Source: Lepturacanthus savala
Lineage: Eukaryota; Chordata; Actinopteri; Scombriformes; Trichiuridae
DNA length: 64,000 nt
Assembly: GCA_030544235.1 (NCBI GenBank)
Contig: CM060463.1
Location: forward strand, 16,865,690-16,929,689
Direction of reading: 5' to 3'
Both the position numbers and the translations under genes were made by a program. Below the pieces are notes generated by a model. The model made no database searches, had not been told where the DNA came from, and saw nothing but the letters and a program-made list of their open reading frames with translations. Shown one piece after another: positions 24,301-35,500 of this stretch; positions within the stretch are counted from its first letter, which is position 1, and every line of letters begins with the position of its first letter.

Positions 24301-27170
24301 ATATTGCTTGTGCTCCACATTTGCATGTCAGACAGAAGACTGACTATTGGCCTTGGGGGAGGTACAGTATATGCATTCTGAATGCCCTTCCAGTTATCTT
24401 TTGTTATGTCTGATGTTCAAATGTCCTACAGGATGAATTGTTGCATCATTTTGTGACAACACCTCTTTAAAAAAATAGTTATCACATCCATCATCACATC
24501 TTGCCAAATAAACCGTTTTCAACAGAATTCGAATATTAGAATATTTGATCTCCATACTTACAATGTGCACTTCGTTGCTACTGTTTTTGTATTCCTCCAA
24601 GAGCCTTTCACTATAGCTCATATAACCTTGGGCTTCAATGTTCTGTCTGATCTCCTGTTCTTCTGTGGTACGCATCATCCACTCCTGCAGTTCTTCCTCG
24701 GAATGAGCTTTTGAACAGTTGTTGCCATACTCGCATGTCCGTGGTCTAAGATCAAATTTCAATACAAATCAAACACTGGAATAGTACGGCAAAGAAAAAA
24801 AAGTCAAAAAAGACACCAAAATGTTTCTCTGAAGATATATACCCATTTAGATTTGTATTACTAATGTTTTGCTTATTTGTTACCCTGGAGGTCTGTTTGA
24901 CTTTTAGTTCATAAACCGATTTAATATATATCAGAATCATTTTTTTCAGAACGCTGCACTGATAATCTTATGATTTTAGTATGTACTACACTATCAAGAT
25001 AAAACTTCAAATAAAATGTTATGTAGTGTAGGAGTAGGAAACCAGGTGTGGAATATTGGGAGGACCGGACAGGAATGGTGATGTCACAAAATTATATTAA
25101 TAACCTATTACCTACAAACATACCTACAAAAGCTATTAATAACCCAGGGCTACTGTGTTCTCAGAAGCCCATAAAAGGATATTCAATTCTGGTAATGCAA
25201 ATAGAGCTGGGAGATTTTACCAAGATTTAAAGTCTAGATTTAAAGTGTAGAACCTTTTTTGATTCAAACCTTGATTTGTTTCTGTTAGTAGTTTAGGCCC
25301 ATGGGAACAAATCAACAGAATATAAATAATCTTAAAAAATAATGTAACATGAAAATATTATAAAATATAACATTATTTCAAGAATATTGATATAACAAAA
25401 AACACCACCACTTGACTATCATTATTATTCTTCAGTTTATATAATTTATAATTAAATTTTTGTTTTGCAAATGTATGTTTTGATTTCTAAATTTAGTGAT
25501 GCTAAATTTTGGAATTATTGACTGGATCCTCAGCATTTTATTTATTTATTCCATTATTGTTGTTTATTTTTTCCCCTAGTTTAGTTATCATACTGCTTCA
25601 TCATATTCTCATGTGATGTATGTATTAGTCATAATTAATTCAGTCAGAATTAATTGAAAAAATCTCCCAGCCTTAAATCAAAGATATTTGTGGTAAAACA
25701 ACTGGGTAAAGCTCTTGTTTTTAGGATTGAAACCATAATCGGACAGCATAACCATATCCATTCTAAAAACATGCAGGAATCTACAGTCTGGTAGTAATTA
25801 TGTGATGGGAGTGGCGTTGCTGACCTGTCACACTTCCAGAATTCGGCTCGGCGGTTGTGTGGAGGTGGCCGTCCTCTCCAACAGGTGGTGGTATCGTCAG
25901 AGAGTAGTTGGGCGTGCTCCAGGGAGGCGCAGTGCTTGTAGAAGCTCTCTGGGGAGGACAGTGACAGCAGACAGATCTTGCAGTACATGCTGCCCTGTCT
26001 GGGCTGTGTCTGCTCCTGCCGTTGCAGCTGAAGCAGATGAGGCCGGACAGAGAGCCCGCTGTGCTCCGCCTTCCATACGGCCATCTCCACCTCGCTCTGG
26101 GCAGACAGGCAGTGGCCGGCCTGATGCCAGCAGGGCTTACCTTGCCTTACGTGACTGCAGTACTTGAACTGGCAGTTTTGGGGAAGTGGGCGCACCTGAC
26201 TGTAGATGTGCTTCCTGCCCTCAGACAGGTGGTAAACTAAGACCGGGTCCCAGGTGTGCGCTTCGTCTGCCGCGCAGGTGGCGTTCCACCTTTTGTCCGT
26301 GAGTTTCTGTGGACGCTGATGGAAGCAGTCTTTACAGAGCTCAATGAATTCCCCTGAGAACTCCTGGAGGATGCTTTCAGCTGTGCTTTCTGCTGTTACG
26401 GAGACAGGCTCAGACTCAGTTATGAGTTTGATTAACGCGGCTTTGTCCATTTTGTTTTCTCTAACATAGTTCCATATAAAGGCCTCTTCAGAGCTCCTGG
26501 CATAAGTACATCCCTTCTCATGTTTTGTACATCCAGAGCCCTCAACATAGAAGTTGCACACTTTGTAAAGGACATTTCGACCGAAGTTTCCACCTGTCGG
26601 CCGCTCAGAAACAGGCCTCCACTGGTTAGAGTTTTTGGCTTTGACAAAAAGCAGATTTCTGTTGCACTTGTGACTAACTGGTGTAAATGTGAATGTTATT
26701 TCATTCTCTTTAAATGAGCACAGATCACACGCGGCCTTCAAATCTAAATCCTGAAGGCCACTCAGAGGTATAGATTTGTTACACTGATCAGATCCTCGCT
26801 CTGCCTGAGCTATAAGCAAACAGAGCAGAGTGTGGTCTAATCCCTGTTTCTTCTCAAAGTTCCACACTGCAGCTTCCTCATCACTTCTGGCAAAGGTGCA
26901 CCTGTTATGGTGCTTTTTGCACCCTGAGCCCTCCTTAAAGTACCAGCAGGTCAAATACTCACTGGGGATTGTGATCGTTGGCCGTCTAGAGACAGGCCTC
27001 CACTGGCTGCTGCCTCTGGCTCTGCAGAGCAGGAGGTTGCGTGCACATTGGTGCTGGACTGACTTAAAGGCATATGTAATTTCTTTCTCCTTGACAGAAC
27101 AGTGAGCACATACAAGTCTGAGGTCATGTGTTGATGAAAGAAGAGCCAGCCTGGATTCACCAGCAGACAT
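7901..27170 (-). CDS. helz2: Helicase with zinc finger 2 (HELZ2/PRIC285), complete, 19 coding exons
   Basis: Exons: 25825..27170, 24562..24745, 22770..22877, 21049..21563, 20295..20933, 19295..20090, 19106..19181, 15506..18911, 15282..15367, 15024..15149, 14374..14523, 12855..12999, 12646..12762, 11367..11559, 11021..11167, 10697..10906, 10433..10589, 9739..9906, 7901..8013. They total 8682 nt and join with consistent phase to 2893 residues and TGA, with no stop or frameshift. Order of domains: three zinc-binding modules, C2H2-like and CCCH fingers, SF1 helicase 1 (GPFGTGKT 898-905, DEAS 1025-1028), RNB nuclease (about 1590-1940), SF1 helicase 2 (GPPGTGKT 2425-2432, DECA 2608-2611). HELZ2 is known as an interferon-induced, PPAR-associated RNA helicase with 3'-5' RNase activity. 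The ATG has A at -3 and an in-frame TAG seven codons upstream, which fixes the start. All introns are GT-AG except intron 11, which is GC-AG. Confidence 0.95.
8180..8910. repeat. Probable interspersed repeat in helz2 last intron
   Basis: The sequence has features common in fish interspersed repeats: a 'ggccaatagatggtgctgtagcagcagcatc' type segment, a 'tataaaagaagggatctctgtctg' segment, a GC-rich patch at 8365-8395 and a perfect hairpin at 8420-8455. It lies wholly inside the last helz2 intron (8014..9738). No transposase ORF is visible, so it may be a non-autonomous element. Boundaries are approximate. Confidence 0.35.
8420..8455. repeat. Perfect inverted repeat, 17-bp arms, 2-nt loop
   Basis: Left arm 8420-8436 and right arm 8439-8455 are exact reverse complements separated by CT. 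In DNA this could form a cruciform. In helz2 pre-mRNA it would be an intronic hairpin. Confidence 0.9.
8919..9061. repeat. Fish SINE/LINE 3' tail with GACT microsatellite
   Basis: The stretch 'agctggcgaccatctggggtgt' through 'aataagcaggtatagaaaatg' matches from memory the conserved tail shared by many fish non-LTR retroelements ('...gcgaccc...ggataagcggtatagaaaatgg'). It ends in a (GACT)n run at 9042-9060, as these tails usually end in short tandem repeats. It is intronic in helz2. Confidence 0.6.
13572..13640. repeat. (CA)n microsatellite in helz2 intron 11
   Basis: A near-perfect CA dinucleotide run of about 69 bp on the plus strand, so TG-rich in the helz2 transcript. Confidence 0.97.
15506..18911 (-). 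CDS. helz2: helz2 giant exon 8: helicase 1 end and RNB exoribonuclease domain
   Basis: This is a single 3406-nt exon, residues 1222-2357. It finishes helicase 1, crosses an acidic linker (about 1320-1380), and encodes an RNase II/R (RNB) domain. The active-site block reads TVDPKGAKALDDAIS, with acidic residues D1600, D1608 and D1609. The domain ends with TSPIRRYMD (about 1924-1932), an RNB hallmark. A lysine/acidic linker leads to the second helicase. RNB enzymes degrade RNA 3'-5' with Mg2+ held by a cluster of aspartates. Here the second classical Asp position (D-x5-D-x-D-D) is alanine (A1606). The exon ends GAC-AT|GTAAGT and the next exon supplies the third base. Confidence 0.93.
19106..24745 (-). 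CDS. helz2: helz2 exons 2-7: CCCH finger and SF1 helicase 1
   Basis: Exon 2 (24562..24745) completes a CCCH finger with C447, C453, C459 and H463, followed by a charged helix (EEELQEW). Exons 3-4 encode a beta-rich region typical of the sequence in front of the UPF1-like core. Exon 5 carries Walker A GPFGTGKT. Exon 6 carries motif Ia-like sequence, DEAS (ILIDEASQM), motif III (VLAGDHMQMG) and motif IV (SENYRSTKEIV). Exon 7 is only 76 nt. Motif VI follows at the start of exon 8 (NTAMTRAQSQVIVVGD, about 1257-1272). The ATPase motifs appear intact, so helicase 1 should bind and hydrolyse ATP. Confidence 0.92.
23127..23770 (+). pseudogene. Decayed Tc1-like transposase remnant in helz2 intron
   Basis: In the plus direction near 23690-23705 a short stretch reads DLKPIEH, close to the Tc1 hallmark DLNPIEH around the catalytic glutamate. 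About 100 nt upstream a degenerate stretch resembles the QQDNDPKH-type second aspartate block, with stops. No long frame remains. Sequence at 23127-23410 may be the N-terminal part of the same element but is too decayed to be sure. It lies in helz2 intron 2 (22878..24561). Confidence 0.45.
25825..27170 (-). CDS. helz2: helz2 coding exon 1: tandem zinc-binding modules
   Basis: Residues 1-449. Two modules of about 125 residues are clear tandem duplicates. Each has a CxxC pair (C21/C24 and C148/C151), then 'QWRPVS.RP', then a Cys-x8-Cys-x2-His-x3-Cys finger (C75, C84, H87, C91; and C205, C214, H217, C221), ending in an acidic EEA.(V/I)WN helix. A third, more diverged copy spans about 275-375 (C338, C347, C354). 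A C2H2-like finger follows (C397, C400, H413, H419). These Cys/His arrays are the N-terminal RNA- or protein-binding part of HELZ2. The donor is AG|GTCAGC at 25825. Confidence 0.93.
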
Positions 27171-27356
27171 TTTGATACATGCATAATGCTAAAAGCCGAC
27201 ACCTAAATGTAGTAAAACATACACGGCTCTGCAGATTGTAGGAATGCAAACTCAGGTTCAGATTAGGCGTAAATGAAGGGATTTCTGACAAAGCTGAAGT
27301 TGATTAGCTTCTGTGTAACTGAAGGCTAAAATCTGAGGAATATCCAGAATGAGTCT

Positions 27357-27368
27357 GAAAGAGAAAAC
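27357..27368. promoter_or_regulatory. Exact ISRE-type match (GAAANNGAAANY) upstream of helz2 ATG
   Basis: The plus strand reads GAAAGAGAAAAC, an exact fit to the interferon-stimulated response element consensus, 187 bp upstream of the ATG. HELZ2 is interferon-induced in mammals. On the minus strand the same bases form the polypyrimidine tract of a strong splice acceptor (AG at 27356-27355), so the match could be a by-product of splicing signals. Confidence 0.35.
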
Positions 27369-27405
27369 AGCAGAAAAAAAGTATAGTAAGAATTAATTTT
27401 TAATT

Positions 27406-27426
27406 AAAAAAAAAAAAAAAAAAAAA
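27406..27426. repeat. Poly(A)/poly(T) run
   Basis: A run of 21 A on the plus strand reads as poly(T) in the helz2 direction, just upstream of the probable 5' UTR acceptor at 27355. Confidence 0.95.
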
Positions 27427-27750
27427 CAGAGGATAACTTCATAGGCAAACGATTTTGCTTCTTCATCTGCAGATAAGCTCAGTTTCCAGAGCAACATTCA
27501 AGGTCTATACTGCCAGGAATGATACAAATTGTTCTTGTTGTTCAGGACACATGGTGCCTCAGACAACATGTGACCTTGCACAAGTCAGGCAGGGTTAACC
27601 AAGCTGAATTTAAGACTTCTAGGACCTATTTAAAAACATATGAAATGCAATTATCATAATCATATACTGGCCAAGATATGAAAGTATGGAAGTAAAACCT
27701 AAAAGTGTATAAATATTATTATATAATAATTATATAATAATTATATAATA

Positions 27751-27858
<108 letters not shown>

Positions 27859-27868
27859 AAACTTCAGA

Positions 27869-28197
27869 CGATGAGAGCTTTCAGCTAGCTACCGTCAGTG
27901 ATTCCTCTAGCGCATTACACTCATCTCCCCTATTACTTCATTGTTAATTGTATATTATATTACCTAGGCAACCAGCTGGTTCCCTGATGTCCAACAAAGC
28001 ATAACAATGTAACATGGCACAGGAAAAGAATGAAACTAAAGATAAGGATAAATATACAAATAAAATACCAATGGAAAAATAATAATATAACGACATAAAA
28101 ATAAGAGGAAAATTATAAAGAATTTTAAGAGACATTAATCTAAAAACAAGACAAAAAAACAACTATAGGACTGCAGCTGCAGCTGGTCTCACCCCTC

Positions 28198-28245
<48 letters not shown>

Positions 28246-29690
28246 AGACTGTCCTTTAAACAATATCAGAGCATTGCAGAGCAGGCAGATATCCTTATTG
28301 TCCCTTTGCATTTTTTTTGTATATTTCTCTCTCAAAAATCAATTTAAGACAACTGCTAGAAAATAATTAAAACAGATGTTTTAAGGTAACTGGATTTAAA
28401 TTTATATGGGGCTGTTATACTGGCCCCATAACGGAACACACATAAGGTGACTGAACTGTAAATTGTCTTTATCAATAGAAATATTGGAGTCAAAGCAAGC
28501 ACACAAACATATTTTCTATCTAACATCACTGGCTTCAGCAGGTTTGAGTAGTGTAGTAACATTGTAACAGGGCTGTTACAATTGTTTTTACTTTCAAAAT
28601 TACATAGATTTTTAGATGTTTCCATGTTAACAGGATGCCTTAAGTTTCAGTAACCACAGATTAAAAGATCTCCATGTGCCCTAATCAGAACCATGCAACC
28701 TTTCAGAGAAAAGTGTAATAAACCTCAAATTCTATGGTCACAAAATGTTGTCATTTAAAAGTAAGTTCCGATTGAATAAATCATAAAATGTCTGAGTTAT
28801 TATCAGACATCCTGATAATAACAACAAAAAAGATTTGAAAATACACAAACTTCACACCTAATTCTCCAATTAACTTCAGCATATTTTGGGGCTGTGGGAG
28901 GAAGCACAAGAACCTGGAGAAGAGGTTTTATTATGATACTTATGACCTGATCATGAAGAATCTCACCCCTGACAAACAACCCCAACAAAAAATTAAAACA
29001 AACATTAAACTAATTTAAACTAAACCCAAACTAATAAAAACTAAACAAAAGCTAATCGAAAAAAAAATTAAAACTAATAAAAAACTAATAATAAAAAAGC
29101 ACATTTAAACCAAGTATTTTCAGAAATAAAACTAAAGTAAAACAACTAACTAAAAAAACTAACAAACAAAGTAAAAATAAAGCTAATAACCAATTATCTA
29201 TTCAAAATTGGCAACAGAAATTGAAACAGAAAAAAAACAAAATGTCCCAAACTTCGATTAAGAGCTGTCTGCTGCCTGCAGTTGCTGCTTCACACCACGA
29301 TGTGACGCAGATGCGCATTAAAATAATAGGGTAACAGGTAGCAGGACACTCAGAATGAAGTCAGTGGAACAAACAGCTCAAATAACCAGCAGCAGTGTGG
29401 TTTTAAAACTATTCGTACCACTTTTATAACATTGTAAAAATTAATAATAAAATATAATAAAATACATTTCAGCAACAATGAAGACAATAACTAATCTAAA
29501 CAACAAATAATTTAATTATTGATTATTGCCCGATTAAAAACACTAACTGTGCAGACAGACTACCAGAATAACTACTTATATATATTTGATATATCATCAT
29601 TATAAATGATGTGATTTACACTCACACGCGTTAATGTGGCAGCTCTCCTACAGACCTGAGCCACCGTGAGACTTGGACCAGCAGCATCAT
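27869..29690. other. AT-rich stretch, probable helz2 5' UTR intron
   Basis: No gene is supported here. It contains a (TG)n run at 28202-28244 and an A-rich 'ctaaacaaaagctaat' type degenerate repeat at about 28990-29200. If the candidate first exon ending at 29701 splices to the acceptor at 27355, all of this is intron 1 of helz2. Confidence 0.4.
28202..28244. repeat. (TG)n microsatellite
   Basis: A perfect TG run of about 43 bp. Confidence 0.97.
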
Positions 29691-29700
29691 GTGGACTCAC

Positions 29701-29800
29701 CGGGTCGCTGAAGGGGGACAGGACCTCCTCTTTGCACGCTGCACATATGGATCCCATCAGCTCTGCGATGGGCGTCCTGCCTGGAGATCACTGCTCTCAC
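29701..29800 (-). other. Candidate helz2 non-coding first exon with uORF
   Basis: The minus strand has an ATG at 29757 followed by 19 open codons (MGSICAACKEEVLSPFSDP) ending exactly at a strong donor CCG|GTGAGT (GT at 29700-29699). Spliced to the acceptor at 27355 (exon resumes at 27354), the frame stops after 16 more codons, giving a 35-codon upstream ORF that ends before the helz2 ATG at 27170. The upstream limit of about 29800 is a guess from the promoter-like motifs. It could instead be the first exon of a separate small gene. I recognise no protein family. Confidence 0.4.
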
Positions 29801-29803
29801 CAA

Positions 29804-29846
29804 AGTTTCGATTCTCGTATTTTACGTCAATGATACGCATGCGCCC
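29804..29846 (-). promoter_or_regulatory. Promoter-like cluster: IRF core, CRE half-site, NRF1-like site
   Basis: On the minus strand, 29813-29804 reads AATCGAAACT, which fits the IRF core AANNGAAA. About 10 bp further upstream is TGACGTAA, a CRE half-site, and 29845-29835 reads GGCGCATGCGT, one base from the NRF1 core. This CpG-bearing patch sits just upstream of the candidate first exon. An IRF site would suit helz2, which is interferon-responsive in mammals. No reporter or TSS evidence is available. Confidence 0.35.
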
Positions 29847-29899
29847 TGCTCACCTCCCTCCTCCTCCTGCATCGACAGAAAAGCAGAAGTAACGAGGTT

Positions 29900-31614
<1,715 letters not shown>

Positions 31615-32524
31615 TTTATTTATTATATACAATGACCTCTTCAGATTTTTCACTTATTTTTCACTCATGTTTGATTTTTGTATGTACACATATGTATGAA
31701 CACATATTGATTGTTCATCATGTGAGATACTAGAGATGCTGTTTTTAAATTACATTTATGGGCAAAGACAAACCAAACATTTGCATGAAGAGATATCTGT
31801 CACCACTGTGACATATATATAACCACTTGTTTATGTGTCACAAATTTCACTACCTTAATGACAAATTCATCTTCATCTTCTTCATCTATCATTTTCATTG
31901 CAAAAAAGCATTATCTACTTCACTTTTATTGCCCAAGACTTTGGCATTGTTAAATACAAAAGATACTTCAAATAGATAGATACTTATAGATAGATACTTC
32001 AAATACTATGAATACTTTGAACTTCAAATGTTGTTGCTTGGCAGAGTCACGTTTCATCATGGCTTCAAGTGTTTAGGTTGGTAACTTTCATTATGTCTTT
32101 ATCTAGTTGTGAGTACCACGATGTTTGAGTTGTCTCTGAGGATCACCTGCAAAAATCTCTCTACTGTAGCTGGAATAGCTACAGTTTACAACAGGTTCAC
32201 TGACAGTAAACATGTGGAACGATATCAGCATCATCAGATCAATGATTTCCAGGCTCAAAAGACATTATTATTACCCAGGAAGAAGATAAAACCCGACACA
32301 GACCTTGTTTGGCTCAGAATTGGACTTTATTTCAATTGTACTCTGCTATCAGAATATGAACCAGTTCCAAATGTGTGAAACAGATGAGTAGCATTATTTT
32401 GTGCTGATTAACTATAGTTAGAGTCCTGAACTGTGCACTGAGGGTGATATTGGTGAATACTGAACGACAGGAAAACTTTGAAAACACACAAGAAGATTTC
32501 TCAAAAGTACCACCCGCTGCCTCC
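31615..32524 (-). other. Probable stmn3 3' UTR
   Basis: This lies directly downstream of the stmn3 stop. Minus-strand AATAAA hexamers occur at 32326-32331, 31925-31930 and 31615-31620. Any of them could end the transcript. Confidence 0.4.
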
Positions 32525-35500
32525 TCAGCCAGAGAGATCCGCCTTCAGCTCCTTGTTCCTGCGGACCATGCTGGCATGGATTTCCTGCAGAGAAGTAACA
32601 AACTGTCAGATACATGCAAAGGAAAAAATCAAAGGAGGGAGGGGTTTCTGTGGAACATGAAACTTAGGCGTTATCATGTATTTCTCAAGGCCGGAAACAC
32701 ACACTGTTGAGCCAGAGAAATGTTGGCAAAGGACCTTTCCTCTCATTGTGTCTCTTGATGCTTCACTGACTAAAGGCTGAGAGCAGGTCTGTGTCCTGTA
32801 AAAGTGACATCTGGCAACTCGTGTGTGGCAAGTTTCAAATACAGGAAGAAAGTGTTGTGAAAAAAAAGATCTTTCTCCATTGATTTGTATCTTAACAGCA
32901 ATATTTTCTATTCATATTATCTTATGTCTTTCGAACTGTCTTTGTTTTTTGTTGCTAAGCTGCCGGTGAACTGAATGCCTGTTGGTTCCTTCCAGTTGTC
33001 TTTATAGCGAGTCAGCATGAAGGACCGATCATTCACTAGCATCACACATCATCATCATCTTCATCGTCATCATCAAAGATTGAAAAGAATGTTTTTTGTA
33101 AACAGGATATTGCAAATATTTCACATTCAAAAGAAATATGAGATTTTATGCACCAGTGTCATCTGAAACTGGAGAAGAGAAAGAAAAATAGCTGAGCAGT
33201 CAGGAAACTGTTGGTTTGAATTAGTTGCCTGACAGATATAACTTGTTCCACTGGTGATGATACTTCCACTCTCTCAATAACGACCAAAGCAGATAACAGT
33301 AGCTGACATGGCTACAGCTGTAACGCCCTTGGTGAAGGGCGGTGTTTGTATATCCCTCCTTCCTGAAACTTCGTTATATGACTGTTGAGAAACAAACATT
33401 CTGTTGAATTTCATGAAAAGTGAAACAATCAGGGTCAGAGTTAGAGGAATCGAAAATAAAAGAAAAGTTACTTTGACATCAAATACTGTAATGTGTACTG
33501 TGTTTGAACCTGAAACTGACTAAAGAGGCAAAATGAAATTCAGGCTGATCTGACAAAGTTGTATTATATTTCACATAAAATCATAAAAATTACATTAAAA
33601 TTTTCATTTTATCTAATTTTATTATTCTTTATCAATAGCCAACTCATTCTGTTATGTCTTGTAATTGGGTGATTTTGACATGTCTGAAGATTTTAGGGAT
33701 ATACTCATGAAGTGTGTTGATTCTGTGACTGTATGAAATCCTTGCACTGATAAAAATTGATTGATAAACGCTGAAAAAATGAGCACTTGCTTTCTCACGC
33801 AGCCGCTGTTTGAGTGAGTTGAGGTAGGCCTCCCGGTTCTCCTTGATGACCTCCATCTTCTGGTTAAGCTTCTCCTCCGTCTTCTTGCTGAAGTTGTTGT
33901 TCACCTCGCGCACCTTGTGGAGAACCTCCTGCTCGCGCTCCCTCTTCTCGGCCAGCTGCTTCAGCAACAAGTTCTCCTGGGACTGAATCGGGGAGAGGGT
34001 GGGAGATAATGGTATTTAGGTTGACAGGGATTCAACACAGAGGCAGCTCAAAGCACAGTTTCTTCCTCAGGTCATCGCTAATGAGTCACTTTATTAGTTA
34101 CGGATTATATACCAAATACTTCAATTCATTTTCACAACAATCTCCACTTGCTTATTTTAGAGTTGTAGGCTGTGTGGAGTTTGAAGCTTGTATTGGCTTC
34201 AGTTCTGCTTTACGATGACAACCATTCATATATCTGTGGAACATTGGGAAGCTTGGAGCTAAACAGACAAGGAATCTCAGCATTCATTCCTTTAAACCGG
34301 GATGCTCTGAGTTGAAAAGGCATTTATTTAAAAGCATTTGTGGCCCGGCAATGTTGTGATAATTATATCCTGTATTACCAAGGGTTCGGAAGTCCCACAA
34401 TAAAGAAAACAAGTCTGTGAAATGAAGCGTCTCAGATTTATTTCTGGATCTGCAGAGTCAGAAAACACAGTCACAATCATATACTGCTATATGGAGAGTG
34501 AGTTGGCATCATATGAAGAATGAGCCCTGTTCTCTCTGTCGGAGCGTTTTTGTATAAAGAGAGATAAGTTACAGAGATGTTTTGAGAACAGATGCCCCAA
34601 GACCAACCTTGGAGGACCAAAATACAAGTTTCTCAAGGGAGAATATACAGGTGCGGAAACAAGGCTCATGTGCACCCTTGAATCCAGCATCTATGAAAGA
34701 CAAAACTAAATGAATAATCATTAACTATTTTCTCTCACAGCAACTCCATGCATATGGCCTTGAAGAACTTCAAAGTATTACACAATTTAATGTAATATAG
34801 GGTCAATTTCAACATAATAGATTTTTATTATAGGGATAAACTCAGTCACTTCCAATCACTTCCACAGTCAAGGACCGTTCGCCTTTATGTTTCCCACTAA
34901 CCCTAACTCCTAATCTTAACTCAACCCTTTTTAGGAAAACTGGACCCATGTTCCCCTGTCACAGGATAAAGTGGGGAACATAGGACCCATGGAACGTAAG
35001 GGTGACACCGTCAAAAATTGATTAGCCTTGCTGGTCCTTACACTGAAAACAGGGAAATAGTCGCCTGACTGTTTTATGGAGACTTATGTATCCAACTACT
35101 TCTTAGCCCAGTGTTTATTCTTACCAAACTTGAACTATTCCTCTTCTATAGTGCAAACAACAGCACTAAAATGTGAACTAAAATAAACAGCAAAGTGAGA
35201 TGTTGAAACTATATCTGATGCTCATTTTACAGGTCAGTATCAGTGAAACACTGACTTTAAAACAAGCAGTGTGAAAACAGCTTATCAAGGCAAAACATGA
35301 CCTTCTCCTCTGATTGGCTGAATGGCTGCAAATAGAGGGTGGCTGTCTGTATCATAGTTGTGACAACAAATTTCACAGAAGTCCATGATGGCACATTTCA
35401 AGGCTGTTTCTGAATACAAGCTTGTGTGCAGTCCTCAGTATATGAGAGTTCTGAAACATATGTAGTGGAATAAGTGTCTGTTTCTACAAAGATCTGTTTT

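Noticed and set aside
33784..33798. Canonical GT donor for stmn3 exon 4 (CTGC|GTGAGA)
   Set aside because: Joining it to the last exon shifts the frame and destroys the conserved VRRNKE ending. The GC donor keeps it.
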